Of a stretch of DNA of 64,000 nt, positions 11,661-22,984 are shown one piece after another (within the stretch, counting starts at the first letter, position 1; every line of letters starts with the position of its first letter). Source of the stretch: Papaver somniferum (Eukaryota > Streptophyta > Magnoliopsida > Ranunculales > Papaveraceae). Under the pieces are notes generated by a model that saw nothing but the letters and a program-made list of their open reading frames with translations, ran no database searches and was not told the DNA's origin. The position numbers and the translations under genes are program-made. The DNA is taken from positions 13,768,360 to 13,832,359 of the forward strand of contig NC_039368.1 of the NCBI RefSeq assembly GCF_003573695.1, given 5' to 3'.

Positions 11661-13078
11661 GGGTTGGTTTGACTAGGAAACTTACCTTTTTCCCTCAAAG
11701 ACTCATTTATATGACTAACCAGGGTTTTCAACTCGGAAATAGCCTGAGAGTTAGCCTGACCTATTCTCTTATTTTCTTCTATACCTTGAGCAACAGATTT
11801 CTGAAACTCCATAGTGTGACGAGTTAACAAAGCAAGAGACTCTTCTAAAATCATAATCTTCTTATCCGAAGGGTTCTGAAACTGTGTCGGGGCTGAAGGA
11901 TTCTTAGGATAGCCAAAACCTGGGGGAGCTTGAGAGTTACTAGACTGACCTTGATTCTGGCCCTTAGACCAAGAAAGGTTGGGATGGTTTCTCCATCCAG
12001 GGTTATAGGTTTCTGAATAAGGGTCAAACTTCTGACGGTTATCGAATCTAGTGTTGTTATAAAGAGCATTGGCTTGCTCTTCAACAATATGGTCTTCCAA
12101 AAAAGCCCCAATTCTACCACTAGTACCACTAGAATGACCTAATTCCAACGCTTCTAACCTTTTGTCTATGGCTGCTATTTTAGCATCTGACTCATAGGAT
12201 CCTTCTACCCTATTGACATTTCCTCTACTTAGAAGAATTGTTTTCAGGGGTTCCCTATTATTTTCCCATTGTTGGGTCTTATTGGCGATTTCATTCAAAA
12301 ATGTCATCGCCTCATCAACAGTTTTATTCTCAAACCCACCTGTGCATAAGGACTCAACCATGGTCGTTGTTGAATAGTCTAAACCCTCGTAGAGGATCTG
12401 AACTAACCTAACCTTCTCTAAACCATGATGAGGACATTGAGAAATTAAGTCATTGAACCTTTCTAAATACCTATATAAAGATTCTCCCTCTTGTTGAGCA
12501 AAAGTACAAATTTGTGTCCTAATAGACGATGTTTTGTGCCTTGGGAACAACTTATGTATAAGGGCAGATGTAAGTTGTTCATAGGTTTCAATTGACTCAG
12601 AATCCAAACTATACAGCCAAGATTTGGCTTTATCTTTTAAGGAAAAGGGGAATAACCTAAGTTTTAGTGCATCATCACTAAGGTTTTTAATTTTCAGAGT
12701 ACTACATACTTCCTCAAATTCCCTAACATGAAAATAGGGGTTCTCATTCTCTTTTCCTAAAAAGGTTGGGAGCATCTGTAAAGTCTCAGGTTTGAGTTCA
12801 TAATTTGCCTCGATTTCAGCTAACTTGATACAAGACGGACGAGAGGTCCTAGTTGGGTTCAATAAAGCTTTTAAAGTTGCCATTTCTGGCACTACCAAAG
12901 GACTAGGAGAAATTTCTTCACAAAGACGCAGATTCTCAAAACTGAAGTTTCCAAAAACAGGGCTCTCAAAAGAACAATCTTCGAGCTCCCTGCTTATATC
13001 AGAAGAACTACTAGGTTTTTCGCTAATCAATCGACCTAGAGTATCTCTTTTCCAACCCCTATTAACAAAATCGGGCAT
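11627..13078 (-). CDS. Gag polyprotein of the nested LTR element
   Basis: 483 aa from a real ATG at 13078. A retrotransposon Gag domain covers about residues 95-270, including LPTFLGKENENPYFHVREFE, then FPFSLKDKAKSWLYSL and FFPRHKT-like residues as LFPRHKTSS; this domain forms the particle capsid. A Gln/Asn/Pro-rich region near residues 340-400 follows. No CCHC zinc knuckle is seen. The stop at 11627 overlaps the next frame. Near 11650 the Tat/Athila-style junction continues in another frame, so either a frameshift (programmed or mutational) joins Gag to protease or the copy is damaged there. Confidence 0.88.
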   Translation of the reverse strand: MPDFVNRGWKRDTLGRLISEKPSSSSDISRELEDCSFESPVFGNFSFENLRLCEEISPSPLVVPEMATLKALLNPTRTSRPSCIKLAEIEANYELKPETLQMLPTFLGKENENPYFHVREFEEVCSTLKIKNLSDDALKLRLFPFSLKDKAKSWLYSLDSESIETYEQLTSALIHKLFPRHKTSSIRTQICTFAQQEGESLYRYLERFNDLISQCPHHGLEKVRLVQILYEGLDYSTTTMVESLCTGGFENKTVDEAMTFLNEIANKTQQWENNREPLKTILLSRGNVNRVEGSYESDAKIAAIDKRLEALELGHSSGTSGRIGAFLEDHIVEEQANALYNNTRFDNRQKFDPYSETYNPGWRNHPNLSWSKGQNQGQSSNSQAPPGFGYPKNPSAPTQFQNPSDKKIMILEESLALLTRHTMEFQKSVAQGIEENKRIGQANSQAISELKTLVSHINESLREKGKFPSQTNPILKQRNRTIM

Positions 13079-14141
13079 ACACTAAAAAAAATCAAAAATA
13101 AATAAAAATCCTAACAGGAAGGTTCTAGCAATCACACAGCAGGCTCACTCGACTTTACCACAGCAAACCTAGAGATTTCTAGCAAACAACAAGCATGATG
13201 GATCACTTAGATTGTTTCTAGACTAGCTTTTATATCTCGAAAGGGAATTCATTACAATTTAAGAAAACCCCTCTGGAATCAATCCGAGTCAAAGTAAGTT
13301 GAATCGAGGCGAGGGAAGCTCAGTGGAGCTTTGATACCCAAGGCCTCACTGCATTACAAGGCGGCGCAGTCACGCATTCAACTCACAGAAACTGTCATGA
13401 ACTTTGAAGTATGCTAAACGAATAACCAATATCCTTCGAAATTTTTTCCTAACAAGCTCGATACCCTATAAGTCTCTTTCTAATCAGATTTTAAAGCTTG
13501 GGTTCGCGTTAGGTTTTGTTCTTCTAAAGCGGGCAAGAAGGGAGCGGTGATGAAATCCGTACCCTTATCTTGTTTAGGCCAGTCCTTGCCCTTTACTAGG
13601 AAAATAAAGACAGTACAAATTCGTCCTCAATCAATGATCACCTTAAGGAATACAGTAACTCGCTTACAGGAGATTCGCGAGTGTTTCGATTGGACTTACC
13701 TCCCGTACCAGACGGGGGATGAACCGTTGTCGTCGACTCGGGCCACGACTCCTATGCCGTGTGCGAACCCGAGGGGCCGAGGTGATATTGTAATCACCGT
13801 CCTTCCCTGCACACAGTTTGTATTTAACTACCCTTCCGTATGGTTTAAAAAAAATAATAATAAAGTCCAAGAGTCCAGTCCAAAGTCCAAATAAAGTAAA
13901 GTGCAAAAGAAAAAGAAAAATAACCTAAAAAAAATATATAAAAATCTCTCTTCTTTTTTTTCTCTCTTTTCTATATATAAAACAAAAAAAAAATATTCCT
14001 CTTTCGCTCCTTTCGCTTTAAGCTTTTCCTTCCAAGGTCCTTAGTACTCCACTTCGAACCTGCAAATCAAAGACAAAAAGAAACGTAAAAAGGAAAAAAA
14101 ATAATAAACCTAAAAAAAAAAAAAATCTACCTAAGCACAGG
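13079..14141 (-). other. 5' untranslated internal region of the nested element
   Basis: Sequence between primer site and gag start. It is A/T-run rich near 13900-14130. No gene is recognised; short frames here lack any family similarity. Confidence 0.5.
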
Positions 14142-14159
14142 TCCGCATCGGCGGCGCCA
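14142..14159 (-). other. Primer binding site of the nested element
   Basis: On the minus strand TGGCGCCGCCGATGCGGA, six bases inside the 5' LTR. The first eight bases match the TGGCGCCG primer site used by Athila/Tat-type elements (tRNA-Asp class in published families); the rest diverges. Confidence 0.75.
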
Positions 14160-14165
14160 AAAATT

Positions 14166-15673
14166 TGTTGTATTTTCAAAAGTTGTTGTAGATAGTGGTA
14201 AAAGGGGTTCTTTTCGAACTTGTGAAGGGAATAATTTTTTTTAGATTTAAATAATTTAGAAATGTAGAAAATTCAATTAACAAGTGATATAAATTTTATG
14301 GAGAAAATAGGGGTGATGATTCCACCATTCAACAATATTTATGTAGTTTTATTTATTTTTCATTATGCAAATTTAATAATTGTTTTGATTCTAACTATTG
14401 CCAAAAGCAGATTCTCAAAATATCAAAGATTAATCGCAAGCATAACACATCAAGAGTATAAAACTAAGCATGTATTATCAAAAGAAAATATATTTGATTA
14501 ATAAAAATCATTTAAATCATTTATTTTCAATGCAATTAATCATATATAAATACTGCAAAAATTAATCAAATAAAAATTACCACATAAATATTGCGATAAA
14601 GGATTCCTCCGTCACCCCTGGGATTGGGTTTAGCTACTCATGATGAAAAACCTCTCAAAATATTTCATTGATGCTCAAAAGTTGATTACAATGAAGAGAA
14701 ATGTCAAAAAAATCAATATTCTTCCGTACTTTGCAACACACAGGAAGCGTCAGGGAAGAACGATACAAATGAAGTGCTGTAAGCACTGTTTCTAAGTCGC
14801 GGGAAAGGAATTGGAAATTGTCGCAGTTAAGCGACACCTTTCAACGACTTTCCTGGATCGTATTTTGTTCTTCGTCTTCAACTACACCAGCAGAACTCTT
14901 CTCTTCTCTGCGTGATTTTCTTTTAATTCTCTCGACTCCTAAACTTTCCCCAAAGACTCTCCAAACTTGCTAAACTCTTTAGCCTTGTATTTATAGTGTT
15001 TTAGAACAAAAATATCCGACCATAACACCGTATAATCTCCCATTAATCACGTCATTGCTCGCTGCCCATATTTAACAATAATTTCCATTTTTGGCTTCTA
15101 CACACGTTAGATTTGATCCTGCACGCTCTAGTTAGCCTTCTCCATGTCTCAGCACTCTTTCAATGCTAGTAGAACTTCTCCATGCACACAAGAACTTCAA
15201 TTTTGCTCGTGTTAAGGTACACGTGCTCTGTTTTGGGTGTGTGAATCATCACGCGTTTTCCAGCCAATTCCGATCGAACCCACTGCCCAAAATGTGTTCC
15301 TTAACCTATATCACATCTCTTTATCAAATTTCAGCCATTGAATCGACCCGTAACCCCTTCATTTTTGTGATCAAACTTCTGCCAGTTGAGAATTTCATTT
15401 CCCGCCAAAAAACAGTTTTCAAACGAAGAAGAAAGGGTGTCCCCCTATCCTGAAATGGGGTGCGAATATCAGGTGTCCACTGAGGTGCCCCTTAACCGAT
15501 AGTGAGAGTCCGAATAACAATTGTCCTTTAAGGGTGCCCCGGGCAACTTTTCGAGCCGAATTTTCCAAAAATGTTTATTTCCTAAAAATACATAAAAACA
15601 CAATATTAGTAAAAAATAGAGTTCCAACAATACGGACATTGAGGACAAATTAGACACAAAAATGCGTCTATCC
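14166..15673 (-). repeat. 5' LTR of the nested element
   Basis: 1508 bp. The inner edge is TGTTGTATTTTC on the plus strand; the outer edge is GCGTCTATCC, against GCGTCTATCA in the other LTR, so the terminal base pair is mutated. GTTGG (15674-15678) follows immediately as the target duplication. Confidence 0.9.
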
Positions 15674-17414
15674 GTTGGTCACTCCCTAATTGCGAAGCTA
15701 AAACCTCATGAATTCGAGGATGTAAAGATAATGACCAAAGCATGTATCAAACCAAGAGTGATTCTCAGAGGCTTCAAGGAAAAGGATGATCAGAACGTTC
15801 CTTATCTAAGTACAATCTATAGCGCACAAGCAACCATTAGAAGGGTGGAATGGTAAGGGAGGACCGTTATGCAAGAATTTGAGAAGATAGTTTGGGATCA
15901 CAACTACACGCGTATCATTAAAAGAGGACCGGACAACAAACCCCTTCAAATATTCATTGCGCATCCTTTGCTTTCACAATTGGCTCATACATGTGGTGGT
16001 GTTCTTATGATGGATTGCACCTACAAGACAAACAAATACAACATGTTGTTTTTCAACATCGTGGGGAAAACATCGGACAAGGTGTCATTTACATTGGCTT
16101 GGTGTTTAATGGAAAACGAGAGGGATTACAATTATCATTGGGCATTACGAAAATTGAAATTATTGTTCCGGAAAATTAATTTCTGAGGGTCATCATAACC
16201 GATCAAGATGACGCACTAATGAGTGCTATATCCGATGTATTTCCGGATGCACAAAATTTCCTATGTACGTATACGTCAAAATGTGACAAAACATTGTCAT
16301 GCTTTGTTTGTACCCTCTAAGGCGGATATTAAGAAGGGAATGGTTGCTCAACTAGAGGAAGATGTTCGCAAGAAGAAACTATCACCCAAAGAAGAAGAAG
16401 ATGAAAGAGGAAAGATTAAAGAGCGAGTGGACAAAGAATACGATGAAAATCATAAAAAGTGATTGGAATTTCTAAAGGATTGGGAGAAAGTTTATTGGTC
16501 TCTTACCGAGGATATATATGAAAATAGATTGAACATGTTTATTGCAAAATATAACGAAGTGTATCCAAGTGCCGTCTCATATTGTCGGGATAAATTGTTG
16601 GATAAGTACAAGGAAAAATTTGTGCGTGCATGGACAAATCGGTATAGACACCACGGGAATGAAGCAACTAGTATAGAGGAGTCATCTCATGGGAGATTTA
16701 AAGATCTTATCCAGTCCGGCCAAGGAAACGTGGTTACGGTCACCGAGGCATTTGGACAATACTTTAAGGCTAATATCGATAGGATCAAGAAGGCTTTTGA
16801 GAAAATCTCAATCGAAAGGATGACATCACATTTTCGATATGGTAAATTGCTCCAAGGAATAGAATTCAACGTCTCGCAATGGGCAATAAAACATATGATT
16901 AAACAAATGGAAAAAGAGATAAACTGCGGGAAACGGGTGATGTGTGTATTTGTCCCGACATGTCTTCGTTGGGACTTCCGTGTCGTCATATGCTTGTGAA
17001 GTATGAAGAAGTGATACCTATTGAGGTTATAGATCCGTTTTGGAAGCAACTATCTTTCGACCCTCCCCCTACGGAAGCTCCCGGACAATCACTATGGGAT
17101 ACAAATGAAGCAAATGAATTCTATGAAGCTTACTCACGTGGCAACTCGACATTAAATAATATACAGTTTCTATGCCGGAGATATAACAGTATTGAATTAT
17201 ACGATGTAAGCCGGAACTATAATTTATTTCATATGTAATCCTTGTCGCAGGAAGCACGAATGCACTTAGCACGTGCATCAAGCCTTTAAACCAATTGGTG
17301 ACCCAAGTGGACGAGTTATAGTCTCGTGAGGGTTTACATAGAGATGTACCCACAAAACCTTACAAAAAACTACCCTAAAAACCTAACCAAGTACCACTAA
17401 ACCTATCAATCTTC

Positions 17415-17901
17415 TTAAGAAGAATTCGTCTCCGATTCACCTAGTTGGTGGTACTCCGTGACTTTGCTTACAATGTGGTTCATGTTGGCATCAAACATGA
17501 ATGCTTCTCCCTTTTCCTATAAGTAACGCGTTTTCACGGCTTCATGCTACAAAAACAACACAAAACCTTAGTTTGTTACATAAAATTTGAAAAAAAATGG
17601 TTTGTGTCGAATTAATCATAAAGATACTTACAAGTTGTTGAGGAGACAATCTATTGCGGGTAGCATGCTCGATCCGGTGTTTCATTTTTAGATACTCAAC
17701 CACCACATTTAAGATGATGTCGTGTCGTTGCTCGATTTGTTGAGCAGTTCTCCCTTTCGGGTTACCGTAATCGTGAATAAATTTGTTAAAAATCTTCAAC
17801 CACATGGAATCCCGCGTGCTGTTATCTACAGTTGAAGGACGAGTTTCGGCGTACCATGCTTGGGTGATTGCTAAATCTTCCTCGGAATCGAACGATGCCA
17901 T
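17415..17901 (-). pseudogene. Trihelix/SANT-like DNA-binding protein encoded by the MULE
   Basis: Exon 1, 17901-17632, is 90 codons starting with a real ATG and closing on a GTAAGT donor. Exon 2, 17546-17415, ends in TAA. The intron is phase 0. Exon 1 shows SEEDLAITQAWYAETRP, then MWLKIFNKFIHDYG and TAQQIEQRHDIIL: the spacing of the three conserved aromatic/hydrophobic helices in the MYB/SANT-like proteins encoded beside plant PIF/Harbinger and other transposases. It probably binds DNA and may target the transposase; that role is inferred. Exon 2 has one in-frame TAG after KTRYL, so the copy is damaged. It converges on the transposase gene and diverges from the zinc-finger gene. Confidence 0.7.
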
Positions 17902-18109
17902 TTGTTGTATGTGGGATTAGCTACTATATATACTAATCTATTTATAGATGATTATTCTAGGGTTTAGGGTTTCTAAGTTAAGAGGCTCAAGGAGATATAT
18001 AAGAACACACGAGTTTTGGGCTTTTGGGTCCAAGTATTAGCTCTCCTTATATAGAGAAAAACCTCAACGACTAGTTTTTTTGAAATCACCCAAACACCGT
18101 CATACAAAT

Positions 18110-18265
18110 AAATGTGACATAGAATGTCGGCACCCAGTTCCGGTAAAGTTTATCGTTATATGTCCATGCCGGTACAAAGGAATTTCTTCACAGTGAAATA
18201 TGCAACTATCACCGGAATGGTTTAACAACAAGGTTCAACGCCGGTACTAGATGCCGGCATTAAAT
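18110..18265. repeat. CCGG motif array in the divergent promoter region
   Basis: Copies of ATGCCGGTA-like units between the start of the trihelix-like gene (17901) and the start of the GRF gene (18478). The position suits a shared regulatory or transposase-binding region; this is inferred from position only. Confidence 0.65.
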
Positions 18266-18477
18266 ATATAATTGCGACCATGTCGTTATTTGTGAATTTC
18301 AAAAAAAACGGCTAGTTTTTTTTAAAAATAAGACCGTTGGAGATTCATTTCTATATAATACCCCCCATATCTTTGGAAAAATCTACACAAAACACCCACC
18401 AAATAACAAAAAACCTTCTCTCAAGAAAGCAAGCACCAAAAAATAGATCAATCAAGCACGGTTAAAGTTCACAAGCG

Positions 18478-19008
18478 ATGGGAGATTCATCATCAAGCTC
18501 TATTTGCAAAGTAAGTAGATTGAACATTACTAACAATTTACGGATAGTTAAAATCTTCACTACTATGACGCATAACTGATACAATGTTCTCTTACAGAAT
18601 CATGATTGTCGGTGTCAAATTTGCAAGTCACCTTCTCATCTAGCCATGGAATGTCCTTTTATTTATTCAAAGTGTAGAAGCTGTGATGGGACACGCCGGT
18701 TTTGGATTGCAAAAACTGATGATGCTGAAAATGGAAGAATGTTTCTAAGGTGTTTGAATTACCCAAAGTGCGATGAGTTTCAATGGTTTGACAAAGCTGT
18801 TGAACTAGCAGAATCAAGAGAAAACCACAAGGGCCAAGGCACGCCTATTGATGGGTGTGATGGGTGTTATATGAAGGGAAAGGAATATGTTGAAAGGTAA
18901 GATGAACCAATGAAGATTGTCCTTGACACCCCCATTCCAGACGATGTCTTCGAAGATATTTGCGAAAGGCTCAAAGGATCCGCAATTGTTGAAAAAGGAT
19001 GGAAATAG
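18478..19008 (+). pseudogene. CCHC zinc knuckle plus GRF zinc-finger protein encoded by the MULE
   Basis: Exon 1, 18478-18510, starts with a true ATG (11 codons); after a GTAAGT donor, exon 2 runs from 18598, phase 0. Exon 2 begins with a perfect CX2CX4HX4C knuckle (CQICKSPSHLAMEC) and then a GRF-type finger: CRSC, the GRMFLRC element, and C near DEFQWFD. GRF fingers bind single-stranded or structured nucleic acid in TOP3, APE2 and NEIL3. A TAA at 18898-18900 interrupts the frame, which continues for 35 more codons to a TAG at 19006-19008; I read the TAA as a nonsense mutation, although it could be the natural end. Probable nucleic-acid-binding accessory factor. Confidence 0.75.
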
Positions 19009-19139
19009 ATTATGAGATCATCTTTAACCAAAGTTACTCCATTACCATGTTTTAGTATGTTTTAATTTAAAGTTTGAAATCTAATGTAATAGATTATCTA
19101 GGAATGAAATAAATAGAGAATTCGTAACCTATTTATAAC

Positions 19140-19370
19140 AAATACCGGCATACTATATTTATCAAAATCCAATGCCGGAATTATGCAAAACTATGCAAGA
19201 GTAAGAAAATAAGGTTTCCGGTGTAGATCCAATACTTTTTCTGATGCTAGAACTACCTGTAATCTACACAGAAACTTGTTCATTTTTATCCATTGTGCCC
19301 GGAATGGTTTTGGAGTAAACAGTTCCATGTCGGCATTGAAATTAAATTGCTTTGAATGCCGGAACCAAAC
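19140..19370. repeat. CCGG motif array between the zinc-finger and PMD genes
   Basis: ACCGGCAT, ATGCCGGAA and related words between the 3' ends of two convergent genes, so this is not a promoter position. The motif is therefore spread through the element's non-coding DNA. Confidence 0.6.
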
Positions 19371-19431
19371 ATTTTACAGAGATCTAAACATGTTTAACAT
19401 AAACCAAACAACTGAATCGTGCTTAGAATCA

Positions 19432-22400
19432 TCACTTGGTCTTTTGCTTCTTGGAAACGGGCACCTTCCTTGTTTCCCCAAACAAAGTTCTTTCTCTTGG
19501 GTCTTCAATTTTATCAAGCTTTTCCATGACTTCCTTCATATCTTCAAGGGATAGCACCTCTCCTTCCTCGTACTTGCAACCTAACATCTTCTTCAACTTG
19601 CCAAGACGACGCCGCTAGTTTCATACATACAACACATAATTAGTATATATATGCTAATATAAAATTATATGTACATTAAACGAGTAAGCAATTAACAATA
19701 CTTACTAGCAATCCGACGGTCTTATTAAGTTGGGTCATCGTAGGTGGTGCCTCTATAGGAATTAGAACGGGAGGGTTTTTCTGGGGTGGAACTTCGACGT
19801 CTTCCGGGCGCACGACAAAAGGATGTGACCGTTCCAAGTAATTAGCAATGTAAGTTGGGTTGGCTTCATCACCGTTGTTCACAAGCTCCCAATTAGTAGC
19901 ATCTACCAAACGACGTGGTTCCCTACCCCTCCAATGTGTTGGTTATGGAGTTGGATCATACTCTACCCTCAACCTTGTGGAACTTTCCATGGACACAGAA
20001 AGGTCAAGCTGATACCTTTCAGTAGAGGATGTCATGTAGCAGGGTAATTGCTTGTATCCAAGTTGCCGCATCACACGTCGAGGATCAGCCATAACGTATC
20101 CCTTTGGGTGGAACAAAGGCCCGTTGTAAAATGCAACGTTATGAGACCTCAAATATTGGCGGTTTTCTCTAGACTCCTTGTAAGGGTCGAACACAACATC
20201 TTTGGTAGTCATCGCGTCCAGATACAATCTCATGTTTGTCAGTCGATGATCGTTACCGGGCTTCGGATGACTGTTGAACTGGTATCTCTTGGCTCTAGGC
20301 TCCTCGGGGTCATCAACGGGAATAATCTTCACGAAGGGGTTGTATTTGAACAATGTTGGGAAATGTTCATAATCCCACACCTATACCAATGTGAAATGAT
20401 ACATATAAAAATCAGTAAATTTTGTGAAAAGGGTACACGTGAACAATATCAATAAGAACATAAGTTTAAAAACAAAATTACCTGGAGTAGAGTGAAATTC
20501 CCGACAAATTAGTTTGTAACCGCCAAAGAGGCCCTTCTCATCTCCGTCATCAAATGTGCCATTACCACGATGCCCCAAGAATAACTAAAGACATCTTCCA
20601 ACGGATCCAAGTATTGAAGGTAGTTTGCACTAACCCTGTTTCCACTAGTGTCAGAGAATATCCTAGTGCCCAAGATGAATAACAGGTACGCATCAGCTGT
20701 ATAACGAATCTGTGCGGGGTAACATCCATCCTTCAAACTTATTTCCTTTGAGTTTTGAAACTTCTCCTTAAGCAGAGTCAGCTTGATGATATTTGTCCTA
20801 CTAAGCTTAGATACGTAGAAGCTTTCCACAGAAGTTTTGTAGTCCCAACTAAGCAACTTTTTGGTAAGCTCGTGCAACTTCGTCCATTATATCTTAAAAG
20901 AATGATTATCTCCTTCTGCAATTGATTTGCCGGTAACACTCAAGCCTAGGATGTTCTGAGCATCATCAAGGATCAAGGCCATCTCGTCAAACGGGATGTG
21001 CATGGTATCTGATTCACCATGATACCTTTCGACGAAGCAATTGACTGTCACAATATATGGTTTCACATAATTTTCAACCAAATGATATAGACCAGAATCC
21101 TTAACTATTGCTTGAACATCTTCATGCTCCTTAGACAAATCCCAATGAGCCGCGACTTGGTTTCGGCAAACACGCACAGCCTTCGTATGATCCTACAATT
21201 AAGAGATAATATGATTAAGAGATTATGCATAAATACAAAACAATACATATGCGCGATATAGAAATTCTTACATAGGTTTGATATATAGTACGATCCCACG
21301 AGTGCTTGTATCCAAATAGATACCCCGGATCATAAGAAGTTGCGCCCCAAATTCTACCACGATCAAGGTCGGGCATCATGTCATCAACATGAGGAAGGTG
21401 CGAACCTTTAACTTTTACTTTTCCTTTGCCTTTGCCTTTCCCCTTGCCTTCTGTGGGTTGTTGACTTGGACCACCTTGTTCCTCTACTCCTTAGCATTGG
21501 ATTGCTAATTGAGTTGGTTCAATCTCATTATCTTCCTTTTCACTCTCCTCTTGCTCATCTCGCTCATCTTTCTCATCTTCCTCCTCAACATCTCCGGTTT
21601 TACTACGATCACGACCACTCTCCCAAATTTCCCCTCTTGTATTAGCACCCAAATGTTTTTTGTTTTTCCTTCGAGGAGGTAGAGATTGAGGAGTATCAAG
21701 ACCATCCTTCCTTCTTTTCTTAGTGACAACATCTTTAGACATTCCTTTGTTAGCCTCCTTTGTTTTAGCTTACTTTGCTTTAGATCTATTTCAAAAGAAG
21801 CACGAAATAAATATAAGACAACTAACTTTAATTTCTAATACCGGAATAGATAAACCACATTACGGCATAGAATCATAAATACCGGCATACTGAAAAAAAG
21901 TATCGAACATGCCGGGATACAATACCGACATAGTATATCAAAACGATTACATGCCGGGAGAAGCTGCCGGCATTGATAAATAAGTTTCTAGGATGTCGGT
22001 TTACTATAGGAAATTCCTGGATAAGAAAACTCAAGTACCGACAGCTACGTAAAATAAAAATAAATTGAAATAAAATTGTTCAGGATGCCGGTAGTAGTTC
22101 TAAAGTTTCTGGATACAAAAACTCCAGTACCGGCATGGAATCTAACATACAATGTACGCCGGAACAACTAACAAAATCATAGGGTTTTATGTTGATTAGA
22201 AGCTTGCTACCGGAGTACTCATAAAAGTTCAAGTAAACTCCGGTACTAGGTTCAAAAATGGTGTTCATCCTAAATTCAATGCTGAAACTAAGTTCTGGTG
22301 CTGTCTTCAACCTAAATTGAATGCCGGAACGGGATACCGGTGTGGTCTTCATCCTAGATTGATTGACGGTACTAGTTTCCGGTGTGGTCTTCATACTAAA

Positions 22401-22673
22401 ATGAGTGCCGGAATTTCTGAAACTCAACTGTTTCACTTAGGATTTCGCGATTTCGACCTAAACCCATTGCTACAAATCGATTGAAACACTAATTAAACAG
22501 TTTTAAATGACTTACCTTCTCACAGAAGCCATATTTCTGAGTAGTTGATCGTTCGATAACTCTTGTTCTTCGTTTTCTTGCTCTTGAGCAATCAAAGCAA
22601 GCCTTTTCTTTAATTTCTGTTGAGCAATCGATTTTGATTTCGATTGGGCATCTGATTTGTTTCGTGGAGGCAT
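19432..22673 (-). pseudogene. Plant mobile domain (PMD, MAIL1-like) protein encoded by the MULE
   Basis: Five exons with phase-0 introns: 22673-22524 (ATG; GTGAGA donor), 21757-21272, 21192-20482, 20380-19706 and 19614-19432, together about 734 codons. The N-terminal exons are Lys/Glu-rich with a GKGKGKGKGK tract. Exon 3 has the PMD signature: AAHWDLSKEH, SGLYHLVENY, CFVERYHGESDTMHIPFDEM and LGLSVTGK, then a Y-SWG block; exon 4 continues with VWDYEHFPTLF. PMD proteins MAIN and MAIL1 act in gene and transposon silencing, and PMD domains are known in transposons. Four in-frame TAA codons (21491, 20887, 20509, 19943) inactivate this copy, with no frameshift seen. Confidence 0.82.
21838..22412. 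repeat. CCGG motif array, right (PMD intron 1)
   Basis: Many ATGCCGG, ACCGGCAT and related units in both orientations inside the inferred PMD first intron (21758-22523). It mirrors the left array, which is also in a first intron. Confidence 0.75.
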
Positions 22674-22984
22674 TCTTATGGGTTGGTTTTAATCGACGAA
22701 GAAATTTTTGGTTCAACGATTAATCGTAGAGTATATGAAGAACGATGAAGAAGAGGAGAGGAAGATGGAAGAAAAAAAAGATTCAAAACCTAACCCTAAG
22801 TATCGAGTATGCCGGCACAAATCAAATGGGGGATAGCTGATTTGGTTTTTTGATTTTTAAGTTTTTAATTTAGTGGGAGGGTATAACAGTCTTTTCATAA
22901 TGTTTTTTAATTAATATAAGGGTGTTTCAGTATTTTCGCCCCAAAAAACACCCCTTAGCAAACACCTTTGGTTGGGGGAAGTAA

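Larger units (their letters stand above)
7049..15673 (-). mobile_element. Gag-protease-only LTR retrotransposon nested in the transposase gene
   Basis: LTRs at 7049-8544 and 14166-15673 are near-identical by eye. The 5-bp duplication GTTGG is exact (7044-7048 and 15674-15678). Removing the element rejoins the transposase frame as DPKDFVG then HSLIAK. On the minus strand the order is 5' LTR (right), primer site TGGCGCCGCCGATGCGG (tRNA-Asp-like by family resemblance), gag (13078-11627), aspartic protease and an acidic tail (to 9867), a non-coding stretch, polypurine tract and 3' LTR. Reverse transcriptase, RNase H and integrase are absent from the 5.6-kb interior, so it would depend on a partner element. 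Likely Tat/Athila-like, resembling the TR-GAG class. Confidence 0.9.
5520..17340 (+). pseudogene. MULE transposase (FAR1/MURA type), interrupted and degenerate
   Basis: Exons that read on: about 5520-5741, 6553-6627, 6726-7048, then, after the nested LTR element, 15679-17201, with a possible last exon from 17251. The first three introns are phase 0. Exon 3 holds a FAR1-like N-terminal region (Cys/His-rich, ending near VRHNHRDP). Next come a DDE-like core with MDCTYKTN (first Asp, about 16012) and ITDQDDALM (second Asp, about 16199), a later Glu-rich ESSHGRFK stretch (candidate third acid), and a SWIM zinc finger ending GLPCRHML (about 16974-16999). Damage: the start codon position reads ACG (5520-5522); stops follow RRVEW and DENHKK; frames shift near 16180, 16260 and 16930. 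It should cut and join the element ends. The gene is dead in this copy. Confidence 0.85.

Noticed and set aside
20048..20455. Plus-strand frame of 135 aa
   Set aside because: Antisense to PMD exon 4.
19432..22673. Recoding of TAA as sense in the PMD gene
   Set aside because: Other genes in the window use TAA as a normal stop (WUN1-like gene); decay is simpler.
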